In this document: positions 1-7,749 of the stretch, in pieces | How the letters are laid out: each line of letters begins with the position of its first letter | Position numbering within the stretch: the stretch's first letter is position 1 | NCBI GenBank assembly: GCA_045580325.1 | Contig: JAZNNR010000005.1 | Span: 71,878 to 135,877, forward strand | Direction of reading: 5' to 3' | From: SIG672 sp045580325 | GTDB taxonomy: Bacteria; Bacillota; Clostridia; Oscillospirales; CAG-272 | Length of the DNA stretch: 64,000 nucleotides | The notes under the pieces: model-generated | What the model was told of the DNA's origin: nothing | Database searches by the model: none | What the model saw: only the letters and a program-made list of their open reading frames with translations | Program-made: the position numbers and the translations under genes

Positions 1-106
1 GTCTTGACTCGTGCGCGAGATCCTTGTAATTGTTCATAAGATACTGATCTATATCGTTTATGATGTTATCAAGCTCGCGGCGAGCCTTTGATTTAAAAAG
101 TAGCAT
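1..106 (-). CDS. 5' end of an unidentified gene downstream of iorB (partial)
   Basis: An ATG at 106 opens a frame that runs off the left edge of the window. Only 35 residues are visible, beginning MLLFKSKARRELDNII and rich in charged residues. It starts 4 bases after the iorB stop with the same orientation, so it is probably the third gene of the ior operon. No strong Shine-Dalgarno sequence is visible, which fits translational coupling to iorB. Too little is visible to name a family. In many Clostridia a phenylacetate-CoA ligase follows iorB, but this N-terminus does not obviously resemble one. Confidence 0.5.
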   Translation of the reverse strand, partial: MLLFKSKARRELDNIINDIDQYLMNNYKDLAHESR

Positions 107-110
107 AATT

Positions 111-683
111 TTATGCGTTGTACCCGAGCGCAAACGCTTTTTTGTTCATCTCGATAAATTTGGGAGCAACCGTGTTTTCGATAGCGGCGATCCACTTTTC
201 GTAGGGAATATCAAAATATTTTGCAAGTCTTCCCATAAGAACGATGTTTACCGCCTTTGAAGATCCTGCTTCGTTTGCAAGAGAGAGCGCGTCGATGGCA
301 TCGGGAACTATTCCGAGCGCTTCAAGCTTTTCAAGCGCGTCGTGAGGATACTCTGCCGCACCTGTGATTACGGGCATCGGGTCGATCTCCTGATTGTTTA
401 CGATGATCTTTCCGCCCTCTTTAAGACAGGACGCCCATCTTACAGCTTCGATCTTTTCGAAAGAAACGATAAAATCAGCTTCGTTTTCGCATATAATGGG
501 AGAATACACCTTATCTCCGAATTTAACGTAGGTAATTACGCTTCCGCCGCGCTGGCTCATACCGTGAACCTCGGAAACCTTTACGTCGTATCCCTCGTCA
601 ACGAGAAGACGACCGAGAAGCTTACTTGCAAGCAGAGAACCCTGTCCGCCAACACCTGAAATTATAATATTTGTAGTTTTCAT
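111..683 (-). CDS. iorB: indolepyruvate ferredoxin oxidoreductase subunit beta
   Basis: The beta subunit works with IorA in the ferredoxin-dependent oxidative decarboxylation of aryl pyruvates (from Trp, Phe and Tyr) to aryl-acetyl-CoA in the cytoplasm. The N-terminus carries the glycine-rich GVGGQGSLLASKLLG motif of the pyruvate/ketoisovalerate oxidoreductase gamma-type domain, then SQRGGSV, also characteristic. About 190 residues is normal for stand-alone IorB. Two ATGs are possible: 692 sits only about 3 bases from the AAAGGA ribosome binding site, so 683 (M-K-T-T) at about 11 bases is preferred. It lies 32 bases downstream of iorA on the same strand, so the two subunits are surely co-transcribed. 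Confidence 0.93.
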   Translation of the reverse strand: MKTTNIIISGVGGQGSLLASKLLGRLLVDEGYDVKVSEVHGMSQRGGSVITYVKFGDKVYSPIICENEADFIVSFEKIEAVRWASCLKEGGKIIVNNQEIDPMPVITGAAEYPHDALEKLEALGIVPDAIDALSLANEAGSSKAVNIVLMGRLAKYFDIPYEKWIAAIENTVAPKFIEMNKKAFALGYNA

Positions 684-715
684 ATTTCTCATTTTCCTTT
701 CAAATAATTAAGATT

Positions 716-2434
716 TCAGTTGATTGCGTCAAAGGCGCAAAGCTGAGTACATACGCCGCATCCGACACAAAGAGTAGTGTCAATTACAGCCTTGTTATTC
801 TTCATACTGATTGCAGGGCAACCGAGTCGCATACAGCTCTTGCAGGAGCGGCACTTGTCGGGATCAACCTTTACAGCGGGCTTAGCCTTGACCGATTTAA
901 GAAGCACGCAGGGACGTCTTGAAATAATCACCGAAGGCTCATCAACAGACGTTTCTTCCTTGATTGCGGTGTCGCACGCCTTAAGATCGTAAGGATCGAC
1001 TACGCGAACACGGTTTATACCGATAGAACGGCAAAGTGTTTCGAGATCTATCTTGCTTGCGGGATCGCCCTTGATATTATATCCTGTTGTGGGGTTCTGC
1101 TGATGACCTGTCATACCCGTGATAGAGTTGTCAAGTATTATAACGGTCGAATTAGATGCGTTGTAGGCGATGTTTATAAGACCGGTTACTCCTGAATGGA
1201 TAAAGGTGGAATCGCCGATTACAGCCACGCATTTTCCGTCAAAGCCTGCCTTGTTGAAACCGTGAAGTCCCGAAACCGAAGCACCCATACAAAGAGTCGA
1301 GTCGAGAGCGTTAAGAGGAGCCTGTGCGCCAAGCGTGTAGCAGCCTATATCGCCGAGAACGGTTATCTTGTTTTTGGCAAGGGTGTAGAACATTCCTCTG
1401 TGAGGACAGCCTGCACACATAACGGGCGGACGCACGGGAACGGCAGGGAAATCGCTTGTATTTGCTGTGTTTTCGAAAGCACCGAGAGCCTTTGCGATAG
1501 TTGTCTGCGAAAATTCTCCGATGCAGGAGAAAAGCGACTTGCCTTCAACGCCGAGTCCTATGCACTTGCAGAATTCTTCGATAACAGGGTCAAGCTCTTC
1601 GATAACGATAAGTCTGTCAACCTTGGAAGCAAAGTCGGAAACGAGCTTCTTCGAAATGGGGTTTACCATACCGAGCTTGAGAATACTGTATTTATCTCCA
1701 AACACCTCTTTGACGTACTGATATGATGCGCCCGAGGTGATGATACCGATAGAAGAGTCGGCATATTCAACCTTGTTAAGAGGAGATGTTTCCGCATACT
1801 GAGCAAGTTTCTGAGTGCGCTCCTCAACGAAGGGGTGGCGGAGCTTCGCGTATGCGGGCATCATTATGTATTTCTGCGGATTCTTTTCGTATTTGGGAAG
1901 AGCGCGGCAGGTACGCTCGCAGAGATCTGTAATGCTCTGCGAGTGTGCAATTCTTGTGCACATTCTTATCATTACGGGAGTGTCGAATTTTTCGGATATT
2001 TCAAAAGCAAGCTTCGCGTATTCCTTTGCCTCCTGCGAGTCGGCAGGCTCAAGCATAGGAACCTTGGACGCGATAGCGTATCTGCGCGAGTCCTGTTCGT
2101 TCTGAGATGAGTGCATTCCGGGGTCGTCTGCAACGCAAATTACAAGACCGCCTGTAACACCTGTATAAGAGAGCGTGAAGAGCGGGTCAGCCGCCACGTT
2201 AAGTCCTACGTGCTTCATAGCACATGCAGAGCGCGCTCCTGCGAGGGACGCACCGAACGCCGCCTCGAGAGCAACCTTTTCGTTAGGCGCCCATTCGCAG
2301 TAGATGTCCTCATATTTTGCTGCGAACTCGGTAATTTCGGTCGAAGGAGTTCCCGGATAGCTCGAAATAACAGAGCATCCCGCTTCCCAAAGACCTCTTG
2401 CAAGTGCTTCATTTCCAATAAGTAATTTTTTCAT
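716..2434 (-). CDS. iorA: indolepyruvate ferredoxin oxidoreductase subunit alpha
   Basis: Catalytic, thiamine-diphosphate-binding subunit of the aryl-pyruvate oxidoreductase. The N-terminal pyrimidine-binding domain has SSYPGTPSTEI. The central and C-terminal part has the TPP motif region GDSTFIHSG...DNSITGMTGHQ. The last 60 residues are a 2[4Fe-4S] ferredoxin domain with cysteines CRSCKSCMRLGC and CVGCGVCTQLC. These carry electrons to ferredoxin. The frame is open up to 2479, but the family start MKKLLIGNEA begins at 2434, giving about 572 residues, close to the usual 580-600. A TTGAAA-N17-TATAAT promoter lies at 2592-2620. The gene diverges from yerC. Confidence 0.95.
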   Translation of the reverse strand: MKKLLIGNEALARGLWEAGCSVISSYPGTPSTEITEFAAKYEDIYCEWAPNEKVALEAAFGASLAGARSACAMKHVGLNVAADPLFTLSYTGVTGGLVICVADDPGMHSSQNEQDSRRYAIASKVPMLEPADSQEAKEYAKLAFEISEKFDTPVMIRMCTRIAHSQSITDLCERTCRALPKYEKNPQKYIMMPAYAKLRHPFVEERTQKLAQYAETSPLNKVEYADSSIGIITSGASYQYVKEVFGDKYSILKLGMVNPISKKLVSDFASKVDRLIVIEELDPVIEEFCKCIGLGVEGKSLFSCIGEFSQTTIAKALGAFENTANTSDFPAVPVRPPVMCAGCPHRGMFYTLAKNKITVLGDIGCYTLGAQAPLNALDSTLCMGASVSGLHGFNKAGFDGKCVAVIGDSTFIHSGVTGLINIAYNASNSTVIILDNSITGMTGHQQNPTTGYNIKGDPASKIDLETLCRSIGINRVRVVDPYDLKACDTAIKEETSVDEPSVIISRRPCVLLKSVKAKPAVKVDPDKCRSCKSCMRLGCPAISMKNNKAVIDTTLCVGCGVCTQLCAFDAIN

Positions 2435-2503
2435 TTGTTTTACGGAATAAAAATTCCATTCCTTTCTGCCTTGCGGCAAAGTTGTAAACTTATTTTGTAA
2501 CTA

Positions 2504-2532
2504 TTGACAAAAAGAGTTTAAATTGGTATAAT
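2504..2532 (+). promoter_or_regulatory. sigma-A-type promoter for the yerC-like gene
   Basis: TTGACA (2504-2509) and TATAAT (2527-2532) are separated by exactly 17 bases, both perfect consensus hexamers. Transcription would start near 2539, leaving an untranslated leader of about 150 bases before the yerC-like gene. Confidence 0.8.
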
Positions 2533-2605
2533 TATAACAGAAATTAAAAGCGTTACATAATGTTATAATATCTGTAAATCAATTACCTTTTATTATAACA
2601 GAAAT
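2531..2605. repeat. repeated ATTATAACAGAAAT motif between divergent promoters
   Basis: The 14-mer ATTATAACAGAAAT occurs at 2531-2544 and again at 2592-2605. A related inverted copy (GTTATAATATCTGT) lies between them at 2562-2575. The first direct copy overlaps the end of the plus-strand -10 box and the second contains the minus-strand -10 box. This is the placement expected of operator half-sites that control iorA and yerC together. The repressor is unknown, and YerC itself (a TrpR-like DNA-binding fold) is an obvious candidate. AT-rich sequence makes chance repeats easier, so this is inference. Confidence 0.4.
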
Positions 2606-2620
2606 GTGTGATGATTTCAA
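2592..2620 (-). promoter_or_regulatory. sigma-A-type promoter for iorA-iorB
   Basis: On the minus strand TTGAAA (2620-2615) and TATAAT (2597-2592) are spaced by 17 bases. The predicted start near 2585 gives a leader of about 150 bases before iorA. Confidence 0.7.
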
Positions 2621-2695
2621 TACTTTTTAGAAGATTTTAAAATATTTTAAAGAAACAACTCAAATTTACGCTATAAAACAAGGATGGGTAAAAAA

Positions 2696-3010
2696 ATGTT
2701 AAACCAGCATAAAGAAAGAGACACGTCATTACTTTTTAAAACTCTTGCACAGATCAAAAGCGAAGAGGAGTTCCGTATGTTTTTCGAGGATCTCTGCACG
2801 TATAAGGAAATAGCACAGATGAGCCAGAGGCTCGAAAGCGCCTGTCTGCTTCTTGAAGGAAAGACCTATTCGAAGATAATCGAGAAAACCGAAATTTCAT
2901 CTGCAACGCTCAGCCGTATTTCAAGATGTATTCAGCACGGAAGCGGCGGATATAATAAGGTCCTCTTTGACATTATGAACAGCGAAAACAAGGATCCCGA
3001 GGATAACTGA
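2696..3010 (+). CDS. yerC: YerC/YecD family TrpR-related regulator
   Basis: Small DNA-binding protein with the TrpR-like helix-turn-helix fold. Characteristic segments are EEFRMFFEDLCTYKEI, then MSQRLESACLLLEGKTY, and the recognition region TEISSATLSRISRCI. This matches the YerC family, about 100 residues, common in Clostridia and Bacilli. The frame also has an upstream ATG at 2684, but only 2696 has a purine-rich AAGGATGGG at a workable distance, giving about 104 residues. The regulated genes of this family are poorly known. Here the gene diverges from iorA with shared repeated motifs in the gap, which suggests local control. Confidence 0.88.
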   Translation: MLNQHKERDTSLLFKTLAQIKSEEEFRMFFEDLCTYKEIAQMSQRLESACLLLEGKTYSKIIEKTEISSATLSRISRCIQHGSGGYNKVLFDIMNSENKDPEDN

Positions 3011-3038
3011 CTCCAGAATCACCGCATATAAACAGTAC

Positions 3039-3076
3039 TCGACAGCCGTCGGAATTTTCGGTGGCTGTCGAATTTT
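3039..3076 (+). terminator. terminator after yerC
   Basis: TCGACAGCC (3039-3047) pairs with GGCTGTCGA (3063-3071), followed by a short ATTTTAT run. It lies 30 bases after the yerC stop. Confidence 0.65.
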
Positions 3077-3112
3077 ATCGTTTTAAACTTAAAGCGATAT
3101 TTAGAGTAAGGA

Positions 3113-3141
3113 TTGACAAACAAGAAAGTTTGTGGTAAAAT
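3113..3141 (+). promoter_or_regulatory. promoter of the tRNA-Arg gene
   Basis: TTGACA (3113-3118), a 17-base spacer and TAAAAT (3136-3141) lie 24 bases before the mature tRNA 5' end. Confidence 0.75.
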
Positions 3142-3164
3142 TTTAATGCTCTAATTTAATATTT

Positions 3165-3238
3165 CTGCTCGTAGCGTAGCTGGATAACGCACAAGACTCC
3201 GACTCTTGAGATCGCAGGTTCAAATCCTGTCGAGCAGG
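3165..3238 (+). tRNA. tRNA-Arg (anticodon CCG)
   Basis: A 74-base cloverleaf can be folded by eye. The acceptor CTGCTCG (3165-3171) pairs with CGAGCAG (3231-3237), followed by discriminator G. The D arm is GCGT/ACGC, and the anticodon stem CAAGA/TCTTG encloses loop CTCCGAC with anticodon CCG. The T arm GCAGG/CCTGT encloses TTCAAAT. The 3' CCA is not encoded. It reads the rare arginine codon CGG, is a single gene with its own promoter, and has a strong terminator 6 bases downstream. Confidence 0.93.
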
Positions 3239-3241
3239 TGA

Positions 3242-3279
3242 AAAAATAAGACTCAAATCAAAATTTGAGTCTTATTTTT
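3242..3279. terminator. bidirectional terminator between tRNA-Arg and the membrane-protein gene
   Basis: A perfect 17-bp stem (3242-3258 with 3263-3279, loop CAAA) has an A-run on its left and a T-run on its right. It can end the tRNA transcript on the plus strand and the convergent folD-membrane protein transcript on the minus strand. Confidence 0.85.
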
Positions 3280-3293
3280 ACGTTAATTCAAAA

Positions 3294-3857
3294 TTATGTC
3301 AAAGTGGCAAGAAGTCCGCTTGCAAACATTTCTACGCTTATCCAAAAGAGAGTCATTGGAATGAAGTAAAGAGACATAGTAAGTAGATCTACCGCTATAC
3401 CCTGTAAGGAGTAATTTTTTCTGCGGAAGTAATAATATAGAATGACCAAAATGCAACAAGCGAAAAAGCATAGAAGCGCTGCAAAAAAACTAACGGGATA
3501 GCTTATCGGATGAAGCTTTGATTCGTTGAAAACGACATACACGTACAGATTAAACAGAGATACAAGTACGAGTGAACCGAAAGCAGAAATAGAAATAGAA
3601 ATTACTGTGGTTGATGTTCTGCAAACATTTTCAGTGAAAGCAGGAAAAAGGGTAACAAAAAGTCCGTTCAGCAGAAGCGCAAAGCCTGCCGGGATAAAAG
3701 CGAGTGCGATATACAGAGACACTCTTTGCGGACTCAGAACATTGACCTGCTCAGCGGCAGGTGCTTTTACAAGGTTAGAAAAAACGAGCGGAGCTACTAT
3801 TCCCAAAATCAATATAACAACGCCTATTATAAGTGTTATAATACCTCTTTTTTTCAT
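3294..3857 (-). CDS. hypothetical membrane protein, about four transmembrane segments
   Basis: A 187-residue protein made almost entirely of hydrophobic segments, roughly residues 6-28, 48-70, 80-108 and 122-146, with a further hydrophobic stretch at the C-terminus. A run FRRKNY after the fourth segment suggests a cytoplasmic loop. I recognise no family or catalytic motif. The start has a GGAAAGGAA ribosome binding site. It lies 48 bases downstream of folD on the same strand and is probably the last gene of that run, ending at the shared terminator. Function cannot be assigned. Confidence 0.7.
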   Translation of the reverse strand: MKKRGIITLIIGVVILILGIVAPLVFSNLVKAPAAEQVNVLSPQRVSLYIALAFIPAGFALLLNGLFVTLFPAFTENVCRTSTTVISISISAFGSLVLVSLFNLYVYVVFNESKLHPISYPVSFFAALLCFFACCILVILYYYFRRKNYSLQGIAVDLLTMSLYFIPMTLFWISVEMFASGLLATLT

Positions 3858-3905
3858 TTTAAATTCCTTTCCGTAATAACTACTGCGGTAATCATACGTT
3901 AATTT

Positions 3906-4766
3906 TTATTTTCTTTTAGCGAAATTTTCTGCTGCGGTAAGCGTGTTTTTAAGAAGCATCGTTATCGTCATAGGTCCGACACCGCCGGGAACGGGAGTTA
4001 TGTAAGATGTTTTTTCGCTGACGGTGGCATAGTCAACGTCGCCTGTGAGCTTTCCGTCTGCGCGTCTGTTCATTCCGACGTCGATAACGACAGCACCCTC
4101 TTTTACCATATCTGCTGTGATAAAATCGGCTTTTCCGATAGCCACAACGAGTATATCAGCGCGGCGTGTAACCTCTGCAAGATCCTTTGTGCGCGAATGA
4201 CAGATGGTAACAGTACCGTTAGCCTGTAAGAGAAGCATAGCCATAGGCTTTCCGACGATGTTGCTTCTTCCTACAACGACACATTCTTTTCCCGAAATGT
4301 CGATTTCACTTGCTCGAAGAAGCTCCATAACACCTGCGGGAGTGCAGGGAAGGAAGCTGTAATTTCCTATCATTATGCGTCCTACGTTTGACTCGTGGAA
4401 AGCATCAACGTCCTTTTCGGGAGATATACGCGCTATGACCTCTTCGCTGTCGAGATGCTTCGGGAGAGGGAGCTGAACGAGTATTCCGTGAACGCTCTCG
4501 TCTGCGTTGAGCTTGTCTATAAGAGAATTAAGCTCCTCACGTGTTGTATTTTCGGGAAGCTCATATACGCTTGAATTAAATCCAACCTGTTCGCATCCAA
4601 GCTTCTTGTTGCGAACGTAAACCTTTGATGCGGGATCCTCACCTACGATAATTACCGAAAGACCGGGAGCGTATCCGTAGGTCTTCTTGAAGCTTTCGGT
4701 GTCCTGTGCGATCTTATTTCTGCAAGACAGGCTTATAGCTTTGCCGTCGATTATTTTTGCTGTCAT
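3906..4766 (-). CDS. folD: bifunctional methylenetetrahydrofolate dehydrogenase/cyclohydrolase
   Basis: Interconverts 5,10-methylene-, 5,10-methenyl- and 10-formyl-tetrahydrofolate in the cytoplasm, feeding purine synthesis and one-carbon metabolism. All hallmarks are visible: the active-site Tyr/Lys pair in SKVYVRNKKLGCEQVG, the Gln of GILVQLPLPKHL, PEKDVDAFH, the nucleotide-binding GRSNIVGKPMAMLLL and the C-terminal signature PVPGGVGPMTITMLL. The length of 286 is standard. It starts 24 bases after the lgt stop, so the two genes are likely co-transcribed. Confidence 0.96.
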   Translation of the reverse strand: MTAKIIDGKAISLSCRNKIAQDTESFKKTYGYAPGLSVIIVGEDPASKVYVRNKKLGCEQVGFNSSVYELPENTTREELNSLIDKLNADESVHGILVQLPLPKHLDSEEVIARISPEKDVDAFHESNVGRIMIGNYSFLPCTPAGVMELLRASEIDISGKECVVVGRSNIVGKPMAMLLLQANGTVTICHSRTKDLAEVTRRADILVVAIGKADFITADMVKEGAVVIDVGMNRRADGKLTGDVDYATVSEKTSYITPVPGGVGPMTITMLLKNTLTAAENFAKRK

Positions 4767-4790
4767 TTTTATATTCCTTTCGTCAGTAAA

Positions 4791-6014
4791 CTATTCGTTT
4801 TCGGGATCAGAAGGTGCTTCTTCAGCAAATTCTTCTGTATTTTCTTCAATCTCGTCAGACTCGTCAGACTCTTCAGACTCTTCGGACTCTTCGGACTCTT
4901 CGGAAATCTCTTCGTTTTTAGTAATTTCCTCAATAATTTCGGGCGCCTCAGAGCTGTTTTCAGTATCAACAGCTTCTGTAATTTCTTCTGTTGTTTCTTC
5001 GTCCGTTTCACTTGGTTCAACGGCTTCGGGGGATAGTTGAATCTCCGCATTTTTTACGGTTTCTTCGATTTCAGAAGAGTTCTTTGTGTAAAGTATATTT
5101 ACGTCATAGTCGTAATCGGGGTCTTTTCCGTCCTCGACTTCATAAGAAATATATTTGGGCGAGTCAGAGGTATAAATACATCTTGCGACGTGGCGCTCGC
5201 GGTTCTTTATAAACAAAACGATAATAAGCACAAGGCTTACCATAAAGAGCGCAGCTGCAAGAACCTGTGATACTCTGAAGCTTCCGATATAAAGGCTGTC
5301 CTGTCTGAGTCCTTCGATAAACATACGGCCAAGTCCGTACCAGGATACTGCCATAAGGAATATCTGTCCGTCAAACTTGCGTTTTTTGAACATAAGCGAG
5401 AGAATAATACAGCCTAAAAGATTCCAAAGCGATTCATACAGGAACGTGGGGTGTACGTAGATAGCCGTACCCGATTCGTAAGAGAGCTTCATACGGCAGA
5501 ATATGTCAGTTTCCGCGCCGTAAGCCTCCATATTGAAGAAGTTGCCCCAGCGTCCCATGGCCTGCGCGAGCAGTACGCCCGGGAATCCGCTGTCAAGAAG
5601 AGTAAGCACACGCATTTTTTTGATTTTGAGTGCAATAACAACGCCGATAACGCCGAAAATAAGACCGCCGTATATTGCAAGACCGCCGTTCCATACAGCG
5701 ATAAAATCAAGAAATTCGCTGTAATTTTGGGGATTTTTCAGATAATCGAAGAAAACGTAGTAGGCACGTGCTCCGATAACGCCGGGGATAACGGCAGAGA
5801 GGGCAAGGTCGATAAGGTCGTCAAAAATCAGACCGTGGCGTTTTGCGTGAAGGTATGTATATATGAATGCGGCGATTATTCCGCTGACTATTATTATAGC
5901 ATACCATCTTACTTCAAGATCTCCAAGTGAAAAAGCCACGCTGTCAACGTGAAAATCCTTGATACCGAGATCGGGAAAGCCGATATAGTAATATAAAAGT
6001 GCAAGTGGCGACAT
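4791..6014 (-). CDS. lgt: prolipoprotein diacylglyceryl transferase with acidic C-terminal tail
   Basis: Transfers diacylglycerol from phosphatidylglycerol to the lipobox cysteine of prolipoproteins in the cytoplasmic membrane, the first step of lipoprotein maturation. The family signature GRWGNFFNMEAYG and the downstream HPTFLYESLWNL are present, with about seven hydrophobic segments in the first 280 residues. The 407-residue length exceeds the usual 260-290. The extra 115 or so residues are a hydrophilic tail of Glu and Ser, ending in tandem SEE/SDE units, likely intrinsically disordered and cytoplasmic. The start MSPLALLYYYIG is weakly supported by an AGAG. A better AAGGAG lies about 40 bases upstream, separated from the ATG by a 7-bp hairpin (6026-6050). 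Confidence 0.93.
   Translation of the reverse strand: MSPLALLYYYIGFPDLGIKDFHVDSVAFSLGDLEVRWYAIIIVSGIIAAFIYTYLHAKRHGLIFDDLIDLALSAVIPGVIGARAYYVFFDYLKNPQNYSEFLDFIAVWNGGLAIYGGLIFGVIGVVIALKIKKMRVLTLLDSGFPGVLLAQAMGRWGNFFNMEAYGAETDIFCRMKLSYESGTAIYVHPTFLYESLWNLLGCIILSLMFKKRKFDGQIFLMAVSWYGLGRMFIEGLRQDSLYIGSFRVSQVLAAALFMVSLVLIIVLFIKNRERHVARCIYTSDSPKYISYEVEDGKDPDYDYDVNILYTKNSSEIEETVKNAEIQLSPEAVEPSETDEETTEEITEAVDTENSSEAPEIIEEITKNEEISEESEESEESEESDESDEIEENTEEFAEEAPSDPENE
4855..4904 (-). repeat. 9-bp tandem repeats inside the lgt tail
   Basis: About five tandem copies of a 9-base unit (plus-strand form close to TCGGACTCT/TCAGACTCT) encode the repeated SEE/SDE residues of the Lgt C-terminal tail. Such in-frame repeats can change number by slippage without disrupting the enzyme domain. 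Confidence 0.7.
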
Positions 6015-6096
6015 TTTCTCTGTAATTCCGATAATAATTAAAAATCGGAAAGTTCTCCTTTTTGTAAATTTATTTGTGTTTTGTTTATTATGTAAA

Positions 6097-6396
6097 TTAA
6101 AACTCTATGGATTTATATTGCGGTTGATAATCAGTGTGCTGACAAACAATAACAGCTTTTTTGCTACCGGTACAATAATTGTTATTCAGCCATTTTATAA
6201 AACCAACTGTTTCAAGATTTGAAACTCTCTTTTCTCTAGTGAAAACCCAATAATCGGAATCATCTAACGGTGCAGTTGGAATCCAGTTCAAAAAAGCCTG
6301 TACTATTTCGTCCAATGTGTTGATTATTTCTGACGGTATGGCTACAATATCAACGTCATCATCGACACCATCATATCTTATATTTATTCTAACCAT
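6097..6396 (-). CDS. small hypothetical protein
   Basis: A protein of about 99 residues starting MVRINIRYDGVDDDVDIVAIP. The ATG at 6396 has TTGGAG six bases upstream; the longer frame to 6408 would need a TTG. The C-terminal half (KWLNNNYC, KKAVIVCQH) suggests a small alpha/beta protein. I recognise no family. It lies 37 bases after the M16 peptidase gene and 82 bases before lgt, on the same strand. Base composition is more AT-rich than its neighbours, which could mean a later insertion into this otherwise housekeeping run. Confidence 0.6.
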   Translation of the reverse strand: MVRINIRYDGVDDDVDIVAIPSEIINTLDEIVQAFLNWIPTAPLDDSDYWVFTREKRVSNLETVGFIKWLNNNYCTGSKKAVIVCQHTDYQPQYKSIEF

Positions 6397-6433
6397 ATTC
6401 GACTCCAAATGTATAAACGTTAAATATTTTTAA

Positions 6434-7735
6434 TCAGTTATCCTTAGGATAAATCGTTGCAAGTGTGTAATATTCGTTTTTGAACATTTCTACAAGCGTA
6501 CTGTTTACGTCGCTGGGAGTGATCTTCTCGAACATTTCAATATAATCGAAAATATCGTAATCCTCCATTATAAACGAGAGAAATTCGTTGGCAATACTTC
6601 CGACAGAATCAAATATTCCGATAAGCGCGCCGTAAGCCGAGCGCAGTACACGGGTAAAGGTTTCCTCACTTATCCCGGTATTCTGCATTTTTTCGATATA
6701 CTTTTTAAAACGCTCGAATACTTCCTCGGGGTTCTCAGATTCGCCCGAAAGCTCGATAAAAGAGAAGGCTCTGTTATGCTCGGAGTAGTAAGACAGAGGA
6801 TTTCTGATAACGCCCTCTTCGTAAAGGGAAGCCGAAAACTCGGAGCTTTGTCCGAAAAGACATTCGGTAAGAGTTTCCACTATAACGCGCTTTTTAAGGC
6901 GTTCAGCGGCTGCTTCGGAAATCTTGATATCTTTTATACCGATAGAGAATATCGGCTTTGAAACCTGCATTTTTCGCGTGAAGCGGTCGGATACTACCCC
7001 CTCACGCTCCTCAGGCTGTGCCCAAATGCTCTCGATCTCAATTTCTGGAGCGACCTTTAACACGTCGTCGCAAACCGAAACAACGTCATTTACGTCGATG
7101 TTTCCGCAGACACAAAGAGCCATATTGTTAAGATTATAGAAGGTGTTGTAGCATTTGTAAAGTATCTCGGGAGTAATCTGAGAAATTGATTTTATAGTTC
7201 CGACGATCTCTGTGCGAACGTTGCTTGAAGCATACATAGCCTTAAGCATACCAAAGAACAGCGCGTTATGCACGTTGTCCTCGTACATACGGATCTCCTG
7301 ACCGATGATTCCTTGCTCCTTTTCTACGTTTTTGTCGGTAAAATAGGGCGACGTTACACCGCGCAGGAGTATGTCAAGCGACGACTTGAAATTCTCCGTA
7401 CAGGAGAAAAGGTACATCGTGTGCATAAAAGAGGTGTAGGCATTTGCCGAAGCGCCTGTGCGCGCGAACTTTTCGAAAAGGTCCTCGCCGTCTTCGTTTT
7501 CGAACATCTTGTGCTCAAGAAAGTGCGCTATTCCGTCGGGAACGCTTACAAACTCGCTGTCCTTACCGATGCGGAAGCAGTTGTCGATAGAGCCGTACTT
7601 TGTTCCAAAAAGGGCATAAGCGCTTGTGAGCTCCTTTGGGAAAACGTATACGGAAAGTCCGCTGGTATGCTTGAAATAATAATATTTTTCGCCGAGTCTT
7701 TTGTTCTCGCGGATCTTAATATCATTTGCGGTCAT
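6434..7735 (-). CDS. M16 family zinc peptidase, YfmH-like
   Basis: Member of the pitrilysin (M16) family. The inverted zinc motif HxxEH is intact as HFLEH about 75 residues from the start, in DGIAHFLEHKMFE. This marks it as the active partner of a two-gene M16 pair. The orthologous Bacillus pair YfmF/YfmH is annotated as associated with EF-P 5-aminopentanol modification; that role is inferred here. A GTG at 7753 overlaps the stop of the upstream partner, but the ATG at 7735 with an AAAGG ten bases before is a better start. About 433 residues, cytoplasmic, no signal peptide. Confidence 0.88.
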   Translation of the reverse strand: MTANDIKIRENKRLGEKYYYFKHTSGLSVYVFPKELTSAYALFGTKYGSIDNCFRIGKDSEFVSVPDGIAHFLEHKMFENEDGEDLFEKFARTGASANAYTSFMHTMYLFSCTENFKSSLDILLRGVTSPYFTDKNVEKEQGIIGQEIRMYEDNVHNALFFGMLKAMYASSNVRTEIVGTIKSISQITPEILYKCYNTFYNLNNMALCVCGNIDVNDVVSVCDDVLKVAPEIEIESIWAQPEEREGVVSDRFTRKMQVSKPIFSIGIKDIKISEAAAERLKKRVIVETLTECLFGQSSEFSASLYEEGVIRNPLSYYSEHNRAFSFIELSGESENPEEVFERFKKYIEKMQNTGISEETFTRVLRSAYGALIGIFDSVGSIANEFLSFIMEDYDIFDYIEMFEKITPSDVNSTLVEMFKNEYYTLATIYPKDN

Positions 7736-7749
7736 ATTATTAAACCCTT

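Noticed and set aside
4769..5050. A 93-codon minus-strand frame in the lgt tail region
   Set aside because: It is an alternative reading of the 9-bp repeats in the lgt C-terminal coding region and consists of Lys/Leu repeats.
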